The notes under the pieces were generated by a model that was not told the DNA's origin, searched no databases, and was given only the letters and a program-made list of their open reading frames with translations. From contig NZ_BILY01000020.1 of NCBI RefSeq assembly GCF_004000805.1, forward strand, positions 44,410-108,409: a DNA stretch of 64,000 nucleotides, given 5' to 3'. Position numbers and translations under genes: made by a program. Source of the stretch: Paenibacillus glycanilyticus NBRC 16618. Lineage in GTDB: Bacteria > Bacillota > Bacilli > Paenibacillales > Paenibacillaceae. Below, one piece after another: positions 34,728-42,896 of the stretch. Every line of letters begins with the position of its first letter. Position 1 is the first letter of the stretch.

Positions 34728-35498
34728 TTACGTGTTGAAGCTTAACAGCAATGATTTGACGATCAGGTACCACCCGTCCACCAGCACGAACAACAGAAGC
34801 TTAAACGGCAGGGATATCATGACCGGCGGCAGCATCATCATCCCCATCGCCATTAACGTGCTTGAGACGATCATATCGATGACCAGGAAAGGAATGAATA
34901 TCATAAAGCCCATCTGGAATGCGGTTTTCAGTTCGCTTATCGCGTAGGCGGGCACCAGAACGGTAATCGGGATATCCTGATATTTCTCCGGCTTCTCCGT
35001 TTTCGTATAGTTGAGGAACAGAAGCAGATCCTTCTCCCTCGTATGCGAGATCATAAACTTTTTCATCGGATCCGCCGCTTTCTCCAGCGCCACGGTCTGC
35101 GTGATTTCACCCTTGAGATAAGGCTGCAAAGCCACTTCGTTTACCTGGGAGAAGGTCGGAGCCATAATGAAAAAGGTCAGGAACATCGCCAGCCCGATTA
35201 GAACCTGGTTCGGCGGCATTTGCTGCGTGCCAAGCGATGTCCGTACGAATCCAAGTACGATGACGATCCGGGTAAAGCTTGTCATAAGTACCAGGATTGC
35301 CGGCGCAATGCTTAATACCGTTATTAGAAGCAGGAGCGACAAAGCGCTGGTTCCCGGCTCTTCGCTTCCATCACCGATGCTGATATCGACATTTGGCAGC
35401 GGATCGGCCGCAAACGCATGCGATTGCAGCAGCATAACCCCCAGCAGTACGGTGACGATCGAAATCCACCATTTATTTTTCATTGTCATCCCCATCAT
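34728..35498 (-). CDS. fliP: Flagellar export protein FliP
   Basis: 256 residues. A cleavable signal peptide (KWWISIVTVLLGVMLLQSHAFA) precedes the mature chain. ALSLLLLITVLSIAPAILVLMTSFTRIVIVLGFVRTSLGTQQMPPNQVLIGLAMFLTFF and later VIDMIVSSTLMAMGMMMLPPVMISLPFKLLLFVLVDGW are the FliP signatures. It forms the pentameric ring of the export gate. It overlaps the fliO end by 26 bp; AAGGA lies eight bases before the first ATG. Confidence 0.97.
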   Translation of the reverse strand: MMGMTMKNKWWISIVTVLLGVMLLQSHAFAADPLPNVDISIGDGSEEPGTSALSLLLLITVLSIAPAILVLMTSFTRIVIVLGFVRTSLGTQQMPPNQVLIGLAMFLTFFIMAPTFSQVNEVALQPYLKGEITQTVALEKAADPMKKFMISHTREKDLLLFLNYTKTEKPEKYQDIPITVLVPAYAISELKTAFQMGFMIFIPFLVIDMIVSSTLMAMGMMMLPPVMISLPFKLLLFVLVDGWYLIVKSLLLSFNT

Positions 35499-36102
35499 GT
35501 TTGGATTCCTTCAGAAGCGACTCCAGCTGCTCTCTGCGGTCAGCCTGCTTACTGAGGTTTTGATTCAGCAAGCTTTGGAAGGAGGATTCCTGCATGTTCC
35601 ACTGCTCTTCCGTCAGGTCCTCTCCCTTGCGCGACTCTTCTTTACGGAACCTCTTAAGAAAATCAGAGATTGTGTTTGCCGACCATCCGGCTGCATGGGA
35701 TTGTCTGTCTAGCGAAGCAAGAATGGCCTGCACTTGCTTCTCATCGTCAATCTTGTCGAGGAGCGTCACGTTCTCTCCTACACCCACCACATACAACCGG
35801 CCTGACAGCTCTACAACCTGAAGAGAATTGTTCTGCCCCAGCGCAACCCCTCCGAGAGAGCGAACCGCACGGTTAGTTCCCCACATGCGATTACGCTGAG
35901 ACAAAAATTTAATAAGTAATACAATTAAGCCGATAACTATAAATAGAGAGACAATGACCCAGATCACGCTGCCCGCGTAGCTGCCGGTACTGCCAGCCAT
36001 TGGACTCTCGTCATTCCCGCTACCCGCTGCCGCGGCGAAGGCGGGCTGTACAGCAACGCCAACCGCAGTCAAGGAAATTAATCTCGTAGCATATGTAAGC
36101 AT
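35473..36102 (-). CDS. fliO: Flagellar biosynthetic protein FliO (FliZ)
   Basis: 209 residues. A signal peptide (LISLTAVGVAVQPAFA), a short extracytoplasmic segment and one membrane helix (VIWVIVSLFIVIGLIVLLIKFL) are followed by the FliO domain (RSLGGVALGQNNSLQVVELSGRLYVVGVGENVTLLDKI). The cytoplasmic tail is charged and helical. It assists FliP assembly. No strong ribosome-binding site is visible before the ATG, which begins only three bases after cheY ends, so re-initiation is likely. Confidence 0.92.
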   Translation of the reverse strand: MLTYATRLISLTAVGVAVQPAFAAAAGSGNDESPMAGSTGSYAGSVIWVIVSLFIVIGLIVLLIKFLSQRNRMWGTNRAVRSLGGVALGQNNSLQVVELSGRLYVVGVGENVTLLDKIDDEKQVQAILASLDRQSHAAGWSANTISDFLKRFRKEESRKGEDLTEEQWNMQESSFQSLLNQNLSKQADRREQLESLLKESKHDGDDNEK

Positions 36103-36105
36103 AGC

Positions 36106-36468
36106 TTAGCCAAGCGTTTTCTTAATCGCTTCGATTACGCGATCAGCTTGGAATGGTTTAACGATAAAGTCTTTTGCGCCGGCTTGGATCGCGTCGATAA
36201 CCATCGCTTGCTGGCCCATCGCGGAGCACATAATCACTTTCGCATTGCCGTCCAGCTTTTTGATTTCTTTCAGCGCGGAAATGCCATCCATCTCCGGCAT
36301 CGTGATGTCCATCGTAATCAGGTCAGGCTTAAGCTCCTTGTACTTCTCTACCGCCTGTGCGCCGTCTTGCGCTTCCCCGACGACCTCGTAGCCGTTCTTT
36401 GTCAGAATGTCTCGGATCATCATGCGCATGAATGCTGCGTCGTCTACGATTAGAATGCGGTTTGCCAT
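36106..36468 (-). CDS. cheY: Chemotaxis response regulator CheY
   Basis: 120 residues, a single receiver domain. ILIVDDAAFMRMMIRDIL has the acidic pair, phospho-acceptor Asp54 lies in LITMDITMPEMDG, Thr/Ser in VIMCSAMGQ and Lys in FIVKPF. Phosphorylated by CheA, it binds FliM and FliY at the switch. AGGAGG precedes the ATG. It is cotranscribed with fliM-fliY as in Bacillus. Confidence 0.97.
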   Translation of the reverse strand: MANRILIVDDAAFMRMMIRDILTKNGYEVVGEAQDGAQAVEKYKELKPDLITMDITMPEMDGISALKEIKKLDGNAKVIMCSAMGQQAMVIDAIQAGAKDFIVKPFQADRVIEAIKKTLG

Positions 36469-36488
36469 CTTTTTTTCCTCCTAGAGTA

Positions 36489-37745
36489 TTATTGCAATTT
36501 TTGAATGCGGTCCCATTGGCTTACGATATCCGTTACCCGTACACCAAAGTTCTCATCAATGACGACAACCTCACCCTTGGCAATCAGCTTGTTGTTCACC
36601 AGGATGTCGACAGGTTCGCCGGCCAGCTTGTCCAGCTCGATAATGGAGCCTTGGGACAATTCCAGAATATCCTTAATTTGCTTTTGGGTCCTACCTAATT
36701 CTACGGTAACTTTAAGCGGTATGTCGAGAAGTAAATTGAGGTTTGTCTCATCTGCTTGCACATATGGCGCTTGATTGAAGTTGGCGAACTGTACAGGCTG
36801 AACATTAACGTTTCGGTTTGCCGCGTGACCATAGGTCTGAGGACCCATTGGCTGCATCGGAATGTCGAACGCCGCGCTTTGCTGATAAGGATTATACGGC
36901 TGATTGTATTGCGATGCCGCTGCCGCCGGAGCTTGCTGGTACGAATCCTGGTAAGCCGGCTGCGGAGCCGGTGCAGGAGCTGGCGTTACCGCTGCCGCCG
37001 GTGCCGGTGTTGGCGCAGGCGCAGGAGCCGGAGTAGCCGCAATCTCTTCCTCAACGTCCCCCATCAGAATCGCAACCATCTGCTTCGCAAACGGTACGGG
37101 CAGAAGCTGCATGATGGTGGAATCTATTAAATCTCCAATCGTCAATCGGAAAGAGATTTTGATAAACACGTCTTCAGGCGGGAGCTGTCCCATTCCGCCG
37201 CCGCTGTCTACATCGAGAATGTCGATACCCGGAGGCGAAATATTAACGAAGCGGTTAAAAATCGTAGACATCGATGTCGCGGAGGAACCCATCATCTGGT
37301 TCATCGCTTCCTGAACGGCGCTGATATGAATCTCGTTCAGCTCCTGAAGCGTTACATCCCCTTCTCCGCCGAGCATAAGGTCGGCAATGACCTGCGCGTC
37401 CTTTGTTTTGATCACTAGCGAATTAATCCCCTGGAAGCCGTCTACGTACTGTACGCTGACCGCCACATGAGGCTTGGGAAACTCGTTCGCAAGATCCTCG
37501 CGTTTAATGAAGGTAACCTGAGGCGTCGTAATATCGACTTTCTTGCCTAGCAAGGTAGATAAAGCCGTTGCCGCGCTGCCAAACGTGATATTGCCGATTT
37601 CCCCCAGAGCATCCTGCTCGATGGAAGACAAAAAGTCCGACAGCTGATATTCGGAAGCCTGCGATTGCGATGAGGCGAGCTCGCTGGCTGTCTGATTAAG
37701 CAACGCGTCTATTTCCTCTTGCGATAAATAATCTTTACTCGTCAT
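36489..37745 (-). CDS. fliY: Flagellar switch protein/CheY-P phosphatase FliY
   Basis: 418 residues. The N-terminal CheY-binding peptide resembles FliM (YLSQEEIDALLNQ). A CheC-like phosphatase domain follows (DALGEIGNITFGSAATALSTLLGKKVDITTPQ and VQEAMNQMMGSSATSMS), then a 90-residue Pro/Ala/Gln/Tyr-rich linker (about 235-325). A C-terminal FliN/SpoA domain closes the protein (LLDIPLKVTVELGRTQKQIKDILELSQGSIIELDKLAGEPVDILVNNKLIAKGEVVVIDENFGVRVTDIV). The start is inside the fliM end; the upstream in-frame codons are in the fliM overlap. The linker is longer than in B. subtilis FliY (about 378 aa). Confidence 0.96.
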   Translation of the reverse strand: MTSKDYLSQEEIDALLNQTASELASSQSQASEYQLSDFLSSIEQDALGEIGNITFGSAATALSTLLGKKVDITTPQVTFIKREDLANEFPKPHVAVSVQYVDGFQGINSLVIKTKDAQVIADLMLGGEGDVTLQELNEIHISAVQEAMNQMMGSSATSMSTIFNRFVNISPPGIDILDVDSGGGMGQLPPEDVFIKISFRLTIGDLIDSTIMQLLPVPFAKQMVAILMGDVEEEIAATPAPAPAPTPAPAAAVTPAPAPAPQPAYQDSYQQAPAAAASQYNQPYNPYQQSAAFDIPMQPMGPQTYGHAANRNVNVQPVQFANFNQAPYVQADETNLNLLLDIPLKVTVELGRTQKQIKDILELSQGSIIELDKLAGEPVDILVNNKLIAKGEVVVIDENFGVRVTDIVSQWDRIQKLQ

Positions 37746-38736
37746 TTTCTTCTTCCGCTCCTTCGCTGACAACTTGATCCACTTGCACGGCTATCCGATC
37801 CTTGACGGAGCCCGGACTTCCGATAAACTTCAGCTTCTCGCCAACCTTGATGCGGAGGCCGTCATCTATCGGTTTATTTAACGAAATGACGTCACCTACC
37901 GCGAGACCCAAAAATTCCTTAATCGTAATGACCGATTCGCCAAGCTCGGCAACGATTGGGAGCTTCGCTTTGCTTACGCGCTGCTCCAGCATTTCGACTT
38001 CCTCTGGAATTCTCTCTTTTTTCTGGGAGACAAACCAGTGGTGAGCAGACAACCGCGGCATAATCGGTTCGATAACGACATGAGGGATACATAAATTGAT
38101 CATCCCCGTCGTATCTCCGATCTTCGTGCTAAGCGAGATCAATGCGATCGTTTCGTTTGGCGAGACAATCTGCATGAATTGCGGATTCGTCTCCAGCGCC
38201 TCCAGACGAGGTGATATATCTATGATCGTCTTCCATGCTTCCTGCAAGCTTTCAAACGCCCTGGCGAAAATCCGTTCCATAATAATGGTCTCGATCTCCG
38301 TCAGATTGTTGATCTTGGAAGGCGCCATCCCCTGCCCGCCGAGCATTCTGTCCAGCATCGCATAAGCAACGTTAGGATGAACCTCGAGCACCATGCGCCC
38401 TTCCAGCGGCTCCGCTTCAAATATGTTCAGAATCGTCATCTTCGGTATCGAGCGGATAAATTCATCGTACGGCAGCTGCTCGACCTGCACGACATTGATC
38501 TGAACGAACGTACGAAGCTGCGCTGAGAAATAGGTTGTCAAATATCGCGCGAAGTTTTCGTGTATGCGTGTTAAGCTTCGTATGTGATCCTTCGAGAATC
38601 GAGTAGCGCGCTTGAAATCATAGACTCTAACTTTTCGCGTAACCTCTTCTTTTTTCAGCTCATCCGCATCCATCTCACCCGATGACAAAGCAGCCAGCAG
38701 CGCGTCTATCTCATTCTGCGATAGTACATCAACCAA
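37735..38736 (-). CDS. fliM: Flagellar motor switch protein FliM
   Basis: 333 residues starting at TTG after AAGGGGGTGAGAGAA. VDVLSQNEIDALLAALSSGE is the CheY-P-binding N-terminal peptide. The middle domain (YDFKRATRFSKDHIRSLTRIHENFARYLTTYFSAQLR) is CheC-like without catalytic residues, and the C-terminal SpoA domain binds FliY. It forms the C-ring with FliG and FliY. The three-base overlap with FliY codons supports coupling. Confidence 0.97.
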   Translation of the reverse strand: MVDVLSQNEIDALLAALSSGEMDADELKKEEVTRKVRVYDFKRATRFSKDHIRSLTRIHENFARYLTTYFSAQLRTFVQINVVQVEQLPYDEFIRSIPKMTILNIFEAEPLEGRMVLEVHPNVAYAMLDRMLGGQGMAPSKINNLTEIETIIMERIFARAFESLQEAWKTIIDISPRLEALETNPQFMQIVSPNETIALISLSTKIGDTTGMINLCIPHVVIEPIMPRLSAHHWFVSQKKERIPEEVEMLEQRVSKAKLPIVAELGESVITIKEFLGLAVGDVISLNKPIDDGLRIKVGEKLKFIGSPGSVKDRIAVQVDQVVSEGAEEENDE

Positions 38737-38772
38737 TTCTCTCACCCCCTTCAAGGAATGTCGGCAACAAGC

Positions 38773-39240
38773 TTATAACTGCTGCATGATAAAATTCGTA
38801 ATTTCCACTTTAACCAGCTTTTTGCCTTCCGGCAGAATCGGATTAATCAAGTTCAGAAGCTTCGATTCCAGCATATCCTCGCCTTGCGAGCCGTTAAGCT
38901 CAGCTGCCGTCAAATCGGCAACGGTACGGTTAATGATTGGCCTTACTTCAATTTCAAGGATCTTGTCGAACTCTTCCTTTGTCTTCTTGCTGTCCAGCTG
39001 GAACGCAAAGCTCATTACTACGACATAGTCCGAATCTTTCAGGTTGCGTTTGAAATCCTTCAGCTCGGATGTAACGGATACCAGCTCGTCCGCGGAAAGA
39101 TGCTTCACCGTAACGGGTGCCTTTTCCGGATCGGGCTTATCCGTGTCGTTAAAAAATGATTTGTACATGATGATGGATACAATTGCGATCAGCGTAATTG
39201 CTAGCAAGGTTGTGACTAGCCATGGCAACATTTTTTTCAT
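38773..39240 (-). CDS. fliL: Flagellar basal body-associated protein FliL
   Basis: 155 residues. A single N-terminal membrane helix (MLPWLVTTLLAITLIAIVSIIMY) is followed by an extracytoplasmic stomatin-like domain (SDYVVVMSFAFQLDSKKTKEEFDKILEIEVRPIINRTVADLTAAELNG). FliL surrounds the stator and supports motor torque. It is two bases after swrD; GGAGGGTCC precedes the ATG. Confidence 0.94.
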   Translation of the reverse strand: MKKMLPWLVTTLLAITLIAIVSIIMYKSFFNDTDKPDPEKAPVTVKHLSADELVSVTSELKDFKRNLKDSDYVVVMSFAFQLDSKKTKEEFDKILEIEVRPIINRTVADLTAAELNGSQGEDMLESKLLNLINPILPEGKKLVKVEITNFIMQQL

Positions 39241-39242
39241 CT

Positions 39243-39464
39243 CTATGGACCCTCCGTATGTTCGATCTTCTGGGTCGCTGCAAGAACGCCGATTGAACGA
39301 ATATAACTCTGAATTAGCTGTACCAGCTCGGCTGCGCTCTCCGTTACGATAAACTTCTTGCCCGTAGTGAGCGTTATGATCGTATCCGGAGTTTCTTCTA
39401 TCAATTCGATAAGAAGAGCGTTAATCATCAGCTTTGAGCCATTCAATCGAGTTACGGTAATCAT
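39243..39464 (-). CDS. swrD: FlbD/SwrD family motility protein
   Basis: 73 residues. MITVTRLNGSKLMINALLIELIEETPDTIITLTTGKKFIVTESAAELVQLIQSYI is the FlbD family. In B. subtilis the same-position gene swrD (ylzI) is needed for swarming and raises flagellar power. GGGGGAG precedes the ATG; the gene lies between flgG and fliL as expected. Confidence 0.95.
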   Translation of the reverse strand: MITVTRLNGSKLMINALLIELIEETPDTIITLTTGKKFIVTESAAELVQLIQSYIRSIGVLAATQKIEHTEGP

Positions 39465-39485
39465 AAGCTCCCCCCTCGCTGATTC

Positions 39486-39505
39486 GGGGGCTGATAACAG
39501 CCCCC
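39486..39505 (-). other. Perfect GC-rich hairpin between flgG and swrD
   Basis: GGGGGCTG-TTAT-CAGCCCCC on the minus strand gives a perfect 8-bp stem and a 4-base loop. It has no T run, so it is not a standard terminator. It sits directly before the swrD ribosome-binding region and may act as an mRNA stability element or processing stop. Confidence 0.6.
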
Positions 39506-39539
39506 TTCAGTCATGACCGATGGCTATTGCGCGAAGCTA

Positions 39540-40352
39540 TTAACGTTTCAGGTTAACGACCTCTTGCAAAATCTCATCGGATGTGGTGATGATGCGTGAA
39601 TTCGCCTGGAAGCCGCGCTGCGCAACGATCATCTCGGTGAATTCGTTCGTCAGGTCGACGTTCGACATTTCCAGCTGGCCCGCGATAATGGCACCCGTGC
39701 CAAGTTCAGCATCATCCGCCGTTACAATCTCGAACTGGCCGTCCGGATTGGCATTGGCCGTTACCCGGTACAGGTTGCCGCCTACTTTTTCCAGACCGCT
39801 CGGGTTAACCACTTTTACGACCCCAAGCTGCGCGACGGCTTCCGTACCGTCCGCCGTTACCGCCAGAATCGATCCGTCTTGACCGATCGAGAAGGAGGTT
39901 ACATCCTCTCCGAGCACGATTGGCTCGCCGTCGGAGGAAAGAACAAACATGCCGTCGGCATTAACGAGCTGTCTGTTGCCATCCAAGGTGAAGTTGCCCG
40001 CGCGCGTCAGATAAGTAGGAGAATCCCCTCCGGCCGATACCGCGAAGAAGCCGTCTCCGTCAATGCGAAGGTCGGTTGGCACGTTTGTCGTCATCGCGCT
40101 GCCCGGCGTATGGATCGTATCGATCGAAGAGATGGTTACGCCAAGACCAATCTGCTTCGCGTTGACGCCGCCCTGCTCCCCTTCGAGAGACGCGGTAACA
40201 CCTGAAGTGGTCTGGCTCAGAATATCGCTGAACATAACGCGGCCGCCCTTGAATCCTACCGTATTAACGTTAGCGATGTTGTTGCCGATTACGTCAAGCT
40301 TTGTCTGGAAACCGCGCATACCCGATACGCCGGAATACATGGATCTAAGCAT
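39540..40352 (-). CDS. flgG: Flagellar hook-basal body protein, FlgG/FlgE type
   Basis: 270 residues. The N terminus LRSMYSGVSGMRGFQTKLDVIGNNIANVNTVGFKGGRVMFSDILSQ is the axial-protein signature, with the C-terminal coiled-coil partner VDLTNEFTEMIVAQRGFQANSRIITTSDEILQEVVNLKR. At this position in B. subtilis the hook protein is called flgE (formerly flgG). A 270-residue length without a large hook-surface domain fits either a distal rod FlgG or a small Bacillus-type hook subunit. AGGAGGAG precedes the ATG. Confidence 0.9.
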   Translation of the reverse strand: MLRSMYSGVSGMRGFQTKLDVIGNNIANVNTVGFKGGRVMFSDILSQTTSGVTASLEGEQGGVNAKQIGLGVTISSIDTIHTPGSAMTTNVPTDLRIDGDGFFAVSAGGDSPTYLTRAGNFTLDGNRQLVNADGMFVLSSDGEPIVLGEDVTSFSIGQDGSILAVTADGTEAVAQLGVVKVVNPSGLEKVGGNLYRVTANANPDGQFEIVTADDAELGTGAIIAGQLEMSNVDLTNEFTEMIVAQRGFQANSRIITTSDEILQEVVNLKR

Positions 40353-40401
40353 TTATATAACTCCTCCTAAAAAGAAATGGACTTCCGGATCTCTTGCGTA
40401 A

Positions 40402-40427
40402 TGGCTGCTTCAGTCGGTCGGCAGCCA
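40402..40427 (-). other. Hairpin between the TIGR02530-type gene and flgG
   Basis: TGGCTGC and GCAGCCA form perfect 7-bp arms around a 12-base loop. It is not followed by a T run. It occupies the 99-bp gap, which is otherwise empty apart from the flgG ribosome-binding site. Confidence 0.5.
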
Positions 40428-40451
40428 AAGGGCCCCCTTAGCGGTCCAGCC

Positions 40452-40829
40452 CTAGCTCAAGATCACCGCGCTGTCGATATTCGTAAACACATTGCTTTGC
40501 ATTTGCTTGCCGTCCATCGCCGTCACTACCGTCCGGCTGGGGACATTTACGATCATCGCAATGTCTTTCATTACAATTAAAGAATCTTTTGCGCCTTTAG
40601 ACTCGGCTTCATCCACCGCGTTCATAATCTTGGTCAACGATTCCGGCTGCAGCTGAATTCCTCGCTGCTTCATCCGCACTTCCGCGTGCTGGCTGAATTT
40701 AAGCACCTTGGCATCAAGCATATCTTTGAAGCCGCCGGCTTGCTGCGGACGCGTTGCCGCATTCTTGGCACCGGTCAGTGGCGGCGTGCCGACAGGAAAC
40801 AGATGGCTGATTTTCACTCCGTCATTCAT
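40452..40829 (-). CDS. Putative flagellar operon protein (TIGR02530 family)
   Basis: 125 residues. The conserved part is FSQHAEVRMKQRGIQLQPESLTKIMNAVDEAESKGAKDSLIVMKDIAMIVNVPSRTVVTAMDGKQMQSNVFTNIDSAVIL, which I recognise as the small family found between flgD and the hook gene in many Firmicutes. Biochemical role unknown. It overlaps the flgD stop as ATGA. It is absent from the B. subtilis operon as I recall it. Confidence 0.85.
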   Translation of the reverse strand: MNDGVKISHLFPVGTPPLTGAKNAATRPQQAGGFKDMLDAKVLKFSQHAEVRMKQRGIQLQPESLTKIMNAVDEAESKGAKDSLIVMKDIAMIVNVPSRTVVTAMDGKQMQSNVFTNIDSAVILS

Positions 40830-41368
40830 GCGGAACCATCTTCCTGTTCGCTTGAACTTGAATTTGTATCCGCCGTTCCCTCCGTGCTCCCGGTGGTCTC
40901 TTCACTACCGTCGCCGGATTGATTAGCTTCCGGTGCTTTATCGGATACCGTCACGACATCGCTAAGCTTAATCATCGTTTCATCCGTAAATTTGGCATAC
41001 AAAGTACCGTCCTGAGAAACGATGGAATTGACCGTGTCGTACATCAGCTTGGTCTGGCCTGCGTCATCCAGCTCGTACCAGGAAACGGTTTTTCCGATAA
41101 TCGAAGATGCCGTGCCCAGATTTTGATTAAGCAGGGAAAGCTGATCCGACATATTCATCAGCTGCTCAACGGAAGTAAACTGAGCCATCTGCGTAATGAA
41201 CGCTGCGTTATCCTGCGGCTGCAGCGGATCCTGGTTTTTCAGCTGGGTCACGAGCAATTCCAGAAACGCATCCTTGCCTAACGCATTTTTGTCGGTATCC
41301 TTGCCAGCGGCCTTTACGTTCGAAGTGCTGTAATTCGGCCACATGACTTTCGAAGATACTGTCGCCAT
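40826..41368 (-). CDS. flgD: Flagellar hook assembly (cap) protein FlgD
   Basis: 180 residues. DKNALGKDAFLELLVTQLKNQDPLQPQDNAAFITQMAQFTSVEQLMNMSDQL is the classical FlgD N-terminal domain. The middle (GKTVSWYELDDAGQTKLMYDTVNSIVSQDGTLYAKFTDETMIKLSDVVTV) is a reduced beta domain and the tail is Ser/Glu/Thr-rich. It caps the growing hook. It follows fliK, as in Bacillus. Confidence 0.95.
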   Translation of the reverse strand: MATVSSKVMWPNYSTSNVKAAGKDTDKNALGKDAFLELLVTQLKNQDPLQPQDNAAFITQMAQFTSVEQLMNMSDQLSLLNQNLGTASSIIGKTVSWYELDDAGQTKLMYDTVNSIVSQDGTLYAKFTDETMIKLSDVVTVSDKAPEANQSGDGSEETTGSTEGTADTNSSSSEQEDGSA

Positions 41369-41413
41369 AAACTCACCTCCATCCTACACGCGTACCGTCT
41401 AAGGAGCTTTTGA

Positions 41414-42874
41414 TTATGCCGTCACATTGACGGCTCGTCCGTAGCCTAAATCCTGTATCGCCTGCTGCTCGGCAACATCAGACTCAAAATCCTCCTGCAA
41501 CCCGTCGCCTTTGGATTTATTTTGATTGGAAAAAGCCTGTTGACCGGTTCCTTGACCATGCTGGCCGTTGGATAAATGCGCGGCCGATTGGCCGTACGTT
41601 ACTTCAAGCTTGTCGACCGACAAGCCTTGCTGCTGCAAAGCAACTCTTAACTGCGCCATTTGATTGTCAAGCGCATCCTTAGCGCTTGCGTTATCGGCAT
41701 GGAACAATGCCGTAAGTTGTCCGTTATGCATCGTTATGCGCACATCAACCTGTCCAAGCTCTTTGGGAAATAGCTGAATAGTCGCTTCCGACATGCCGTT
41801 GCCATGCTTGATGTCCAGCTTTTGAATGAAATCCTTCATGTTATCCGCGAAATCGGTAACCGGAACGGACGCTTGGACAACGGGGGTTAGCTTTGCTGCA
41901 TGGGGCGCCGTTTGACGAATGACATCAGCAAACGATTGGCCGGCTGTTACGGTAGGTACCTGCTCGTCCGTTTCGCCGGACGCTTCCGTCTCTTCCTTCG
42001 TAACTTGCTGATCGGTTGTCGCCGCTAGCGCAACCGGATGTACCGCGCGTTCTGTTAATCGCTGCAAATGAACGGATATTGCAGGGGCAGCAGCTGTAAC
42101 CGTGATTTCCGGCGCTTGCTCTGCGGATACGACCGGCGTCTCGGTGCGAACGCTCAAGTCCTTCTGCTTTTGGACGAATTGCTGCAAAGCCTCAAGCTGT
42201 TGTCCAATCAGTTGAACCGGCTCCTGAAGTCCGATTTGCTTCATGGTCCCTTCCTGCATTGCCGTTTGAAGCTGCAGCAAGGAATCCTGAACCTTACTTA
42301 CGATTGCGGCCAGCTGCTGATTCGAATTCTGATCCCCTGCGGGCGGCTGATTGGAAGCGTCGCCCTTTGGAGTCTGAAGCTGTACCGGCATCGGAATCCC
42401 TAGCAGTGCAAGCAAAGCCTGCAGTTGATCCAGCATGGAAGCTGGCTCCGACGTATCCTGATCTTGGCTATCAGCCGATGGGGCGGACAAATCCGACTTG
42501 ATCTTTTCCAGATCCGCGAGCAATTGATCGATGATTTCCATCAGGTCAGCCGTTGCATCGGTCAGAACATCCGAGTCCGTTACGGCAGCAGTGTCAGCCG
42601 CAGCTGCCGCTCCGCCTGTTGCAGTCTGATTGTTTACCGATACATCCTTTGTTGCTTGCGCTTCCTTGCCGGAAGCGGCTTGCTGCGCGTTGTCAGCCTT
42701 ATCCGCCGCAGACGAAGCTGCGCCGGTTTTATCCGAAGCGCCTTTGTCGCCTTTCATCTGAGTCGCAAGCGTCTTTTGAAATTTGTCATTTCCGCCGGAT
42801 TTCGCTTGAGTCGATGCGTTGTTTGCAGTCGCGGCTGGTGCCGGCGTTGCGGCTTGAGGAATGATCATCTCCAT
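41414..42874 (-). CDS. fliK: Flagellar hook-length control protein FliK
   Basis: 486 residues. The long N-terminal and central region is Ala/Gln/Asp/Thr-rich and poorly ordered, typical of a molecular ruler. The C-terminal Flg_hook domain is seen as FIQKLDIKHGNGMSEATIQLFPKELGQVDVRITMHNGQLTALFHADNASAKDALDNQMAQLRVALQQQGLSVDKLEV. FliK is secreted and contacts FlhB to stop hook growth. GGAGGTGA eight bases before ATG favours this start over an upstream GTG that lies inside the site. Confidence 0.93.
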   Translation of the reverse strand: MEMIIPQAATPAPAATANNASTQAKSGGNDKFQKTLATQMKGDKGASDKTGAASSAADKADNAQQAASGKEAQATKDVSVNNQTATGGAAAAADTAAVTDSDVLTDATADLMEIIDQLLADLEKIKSDLSAPSADSQDQDTSEPASMLDQLQALLALLGIPMPVQLQTPKGDASNQPPAGDQNSNQQLAAIVSKVQDSLLQLQTAMQEGTMKQIGLQEPVQLIGQQLEALQQFVQKQKDLSVRTETPVVSAEQAPEITVTAAAPAISVHLQRLTERAVHPVALAATTDQQVTKEETEASGETDEQVPTVTAGQSFADVIRQTAPHAAKLTPVVQASVPVTDFADNMKDFIQKLDIKHGNGMSEATIQLFPKELGQVDVRITMHNGQLTALFHADNASAKDALDNQMAQLRVALQQQGLSVDKLEVTYGQSAAHLSNGQHGQGTGQQAFSNQNKSKGDGLQEDFESDVAEQQAIQDLGYGRAVNVTA

Positions 42875-42896
42875 TAATTGATTCACCTCCTCTCTC

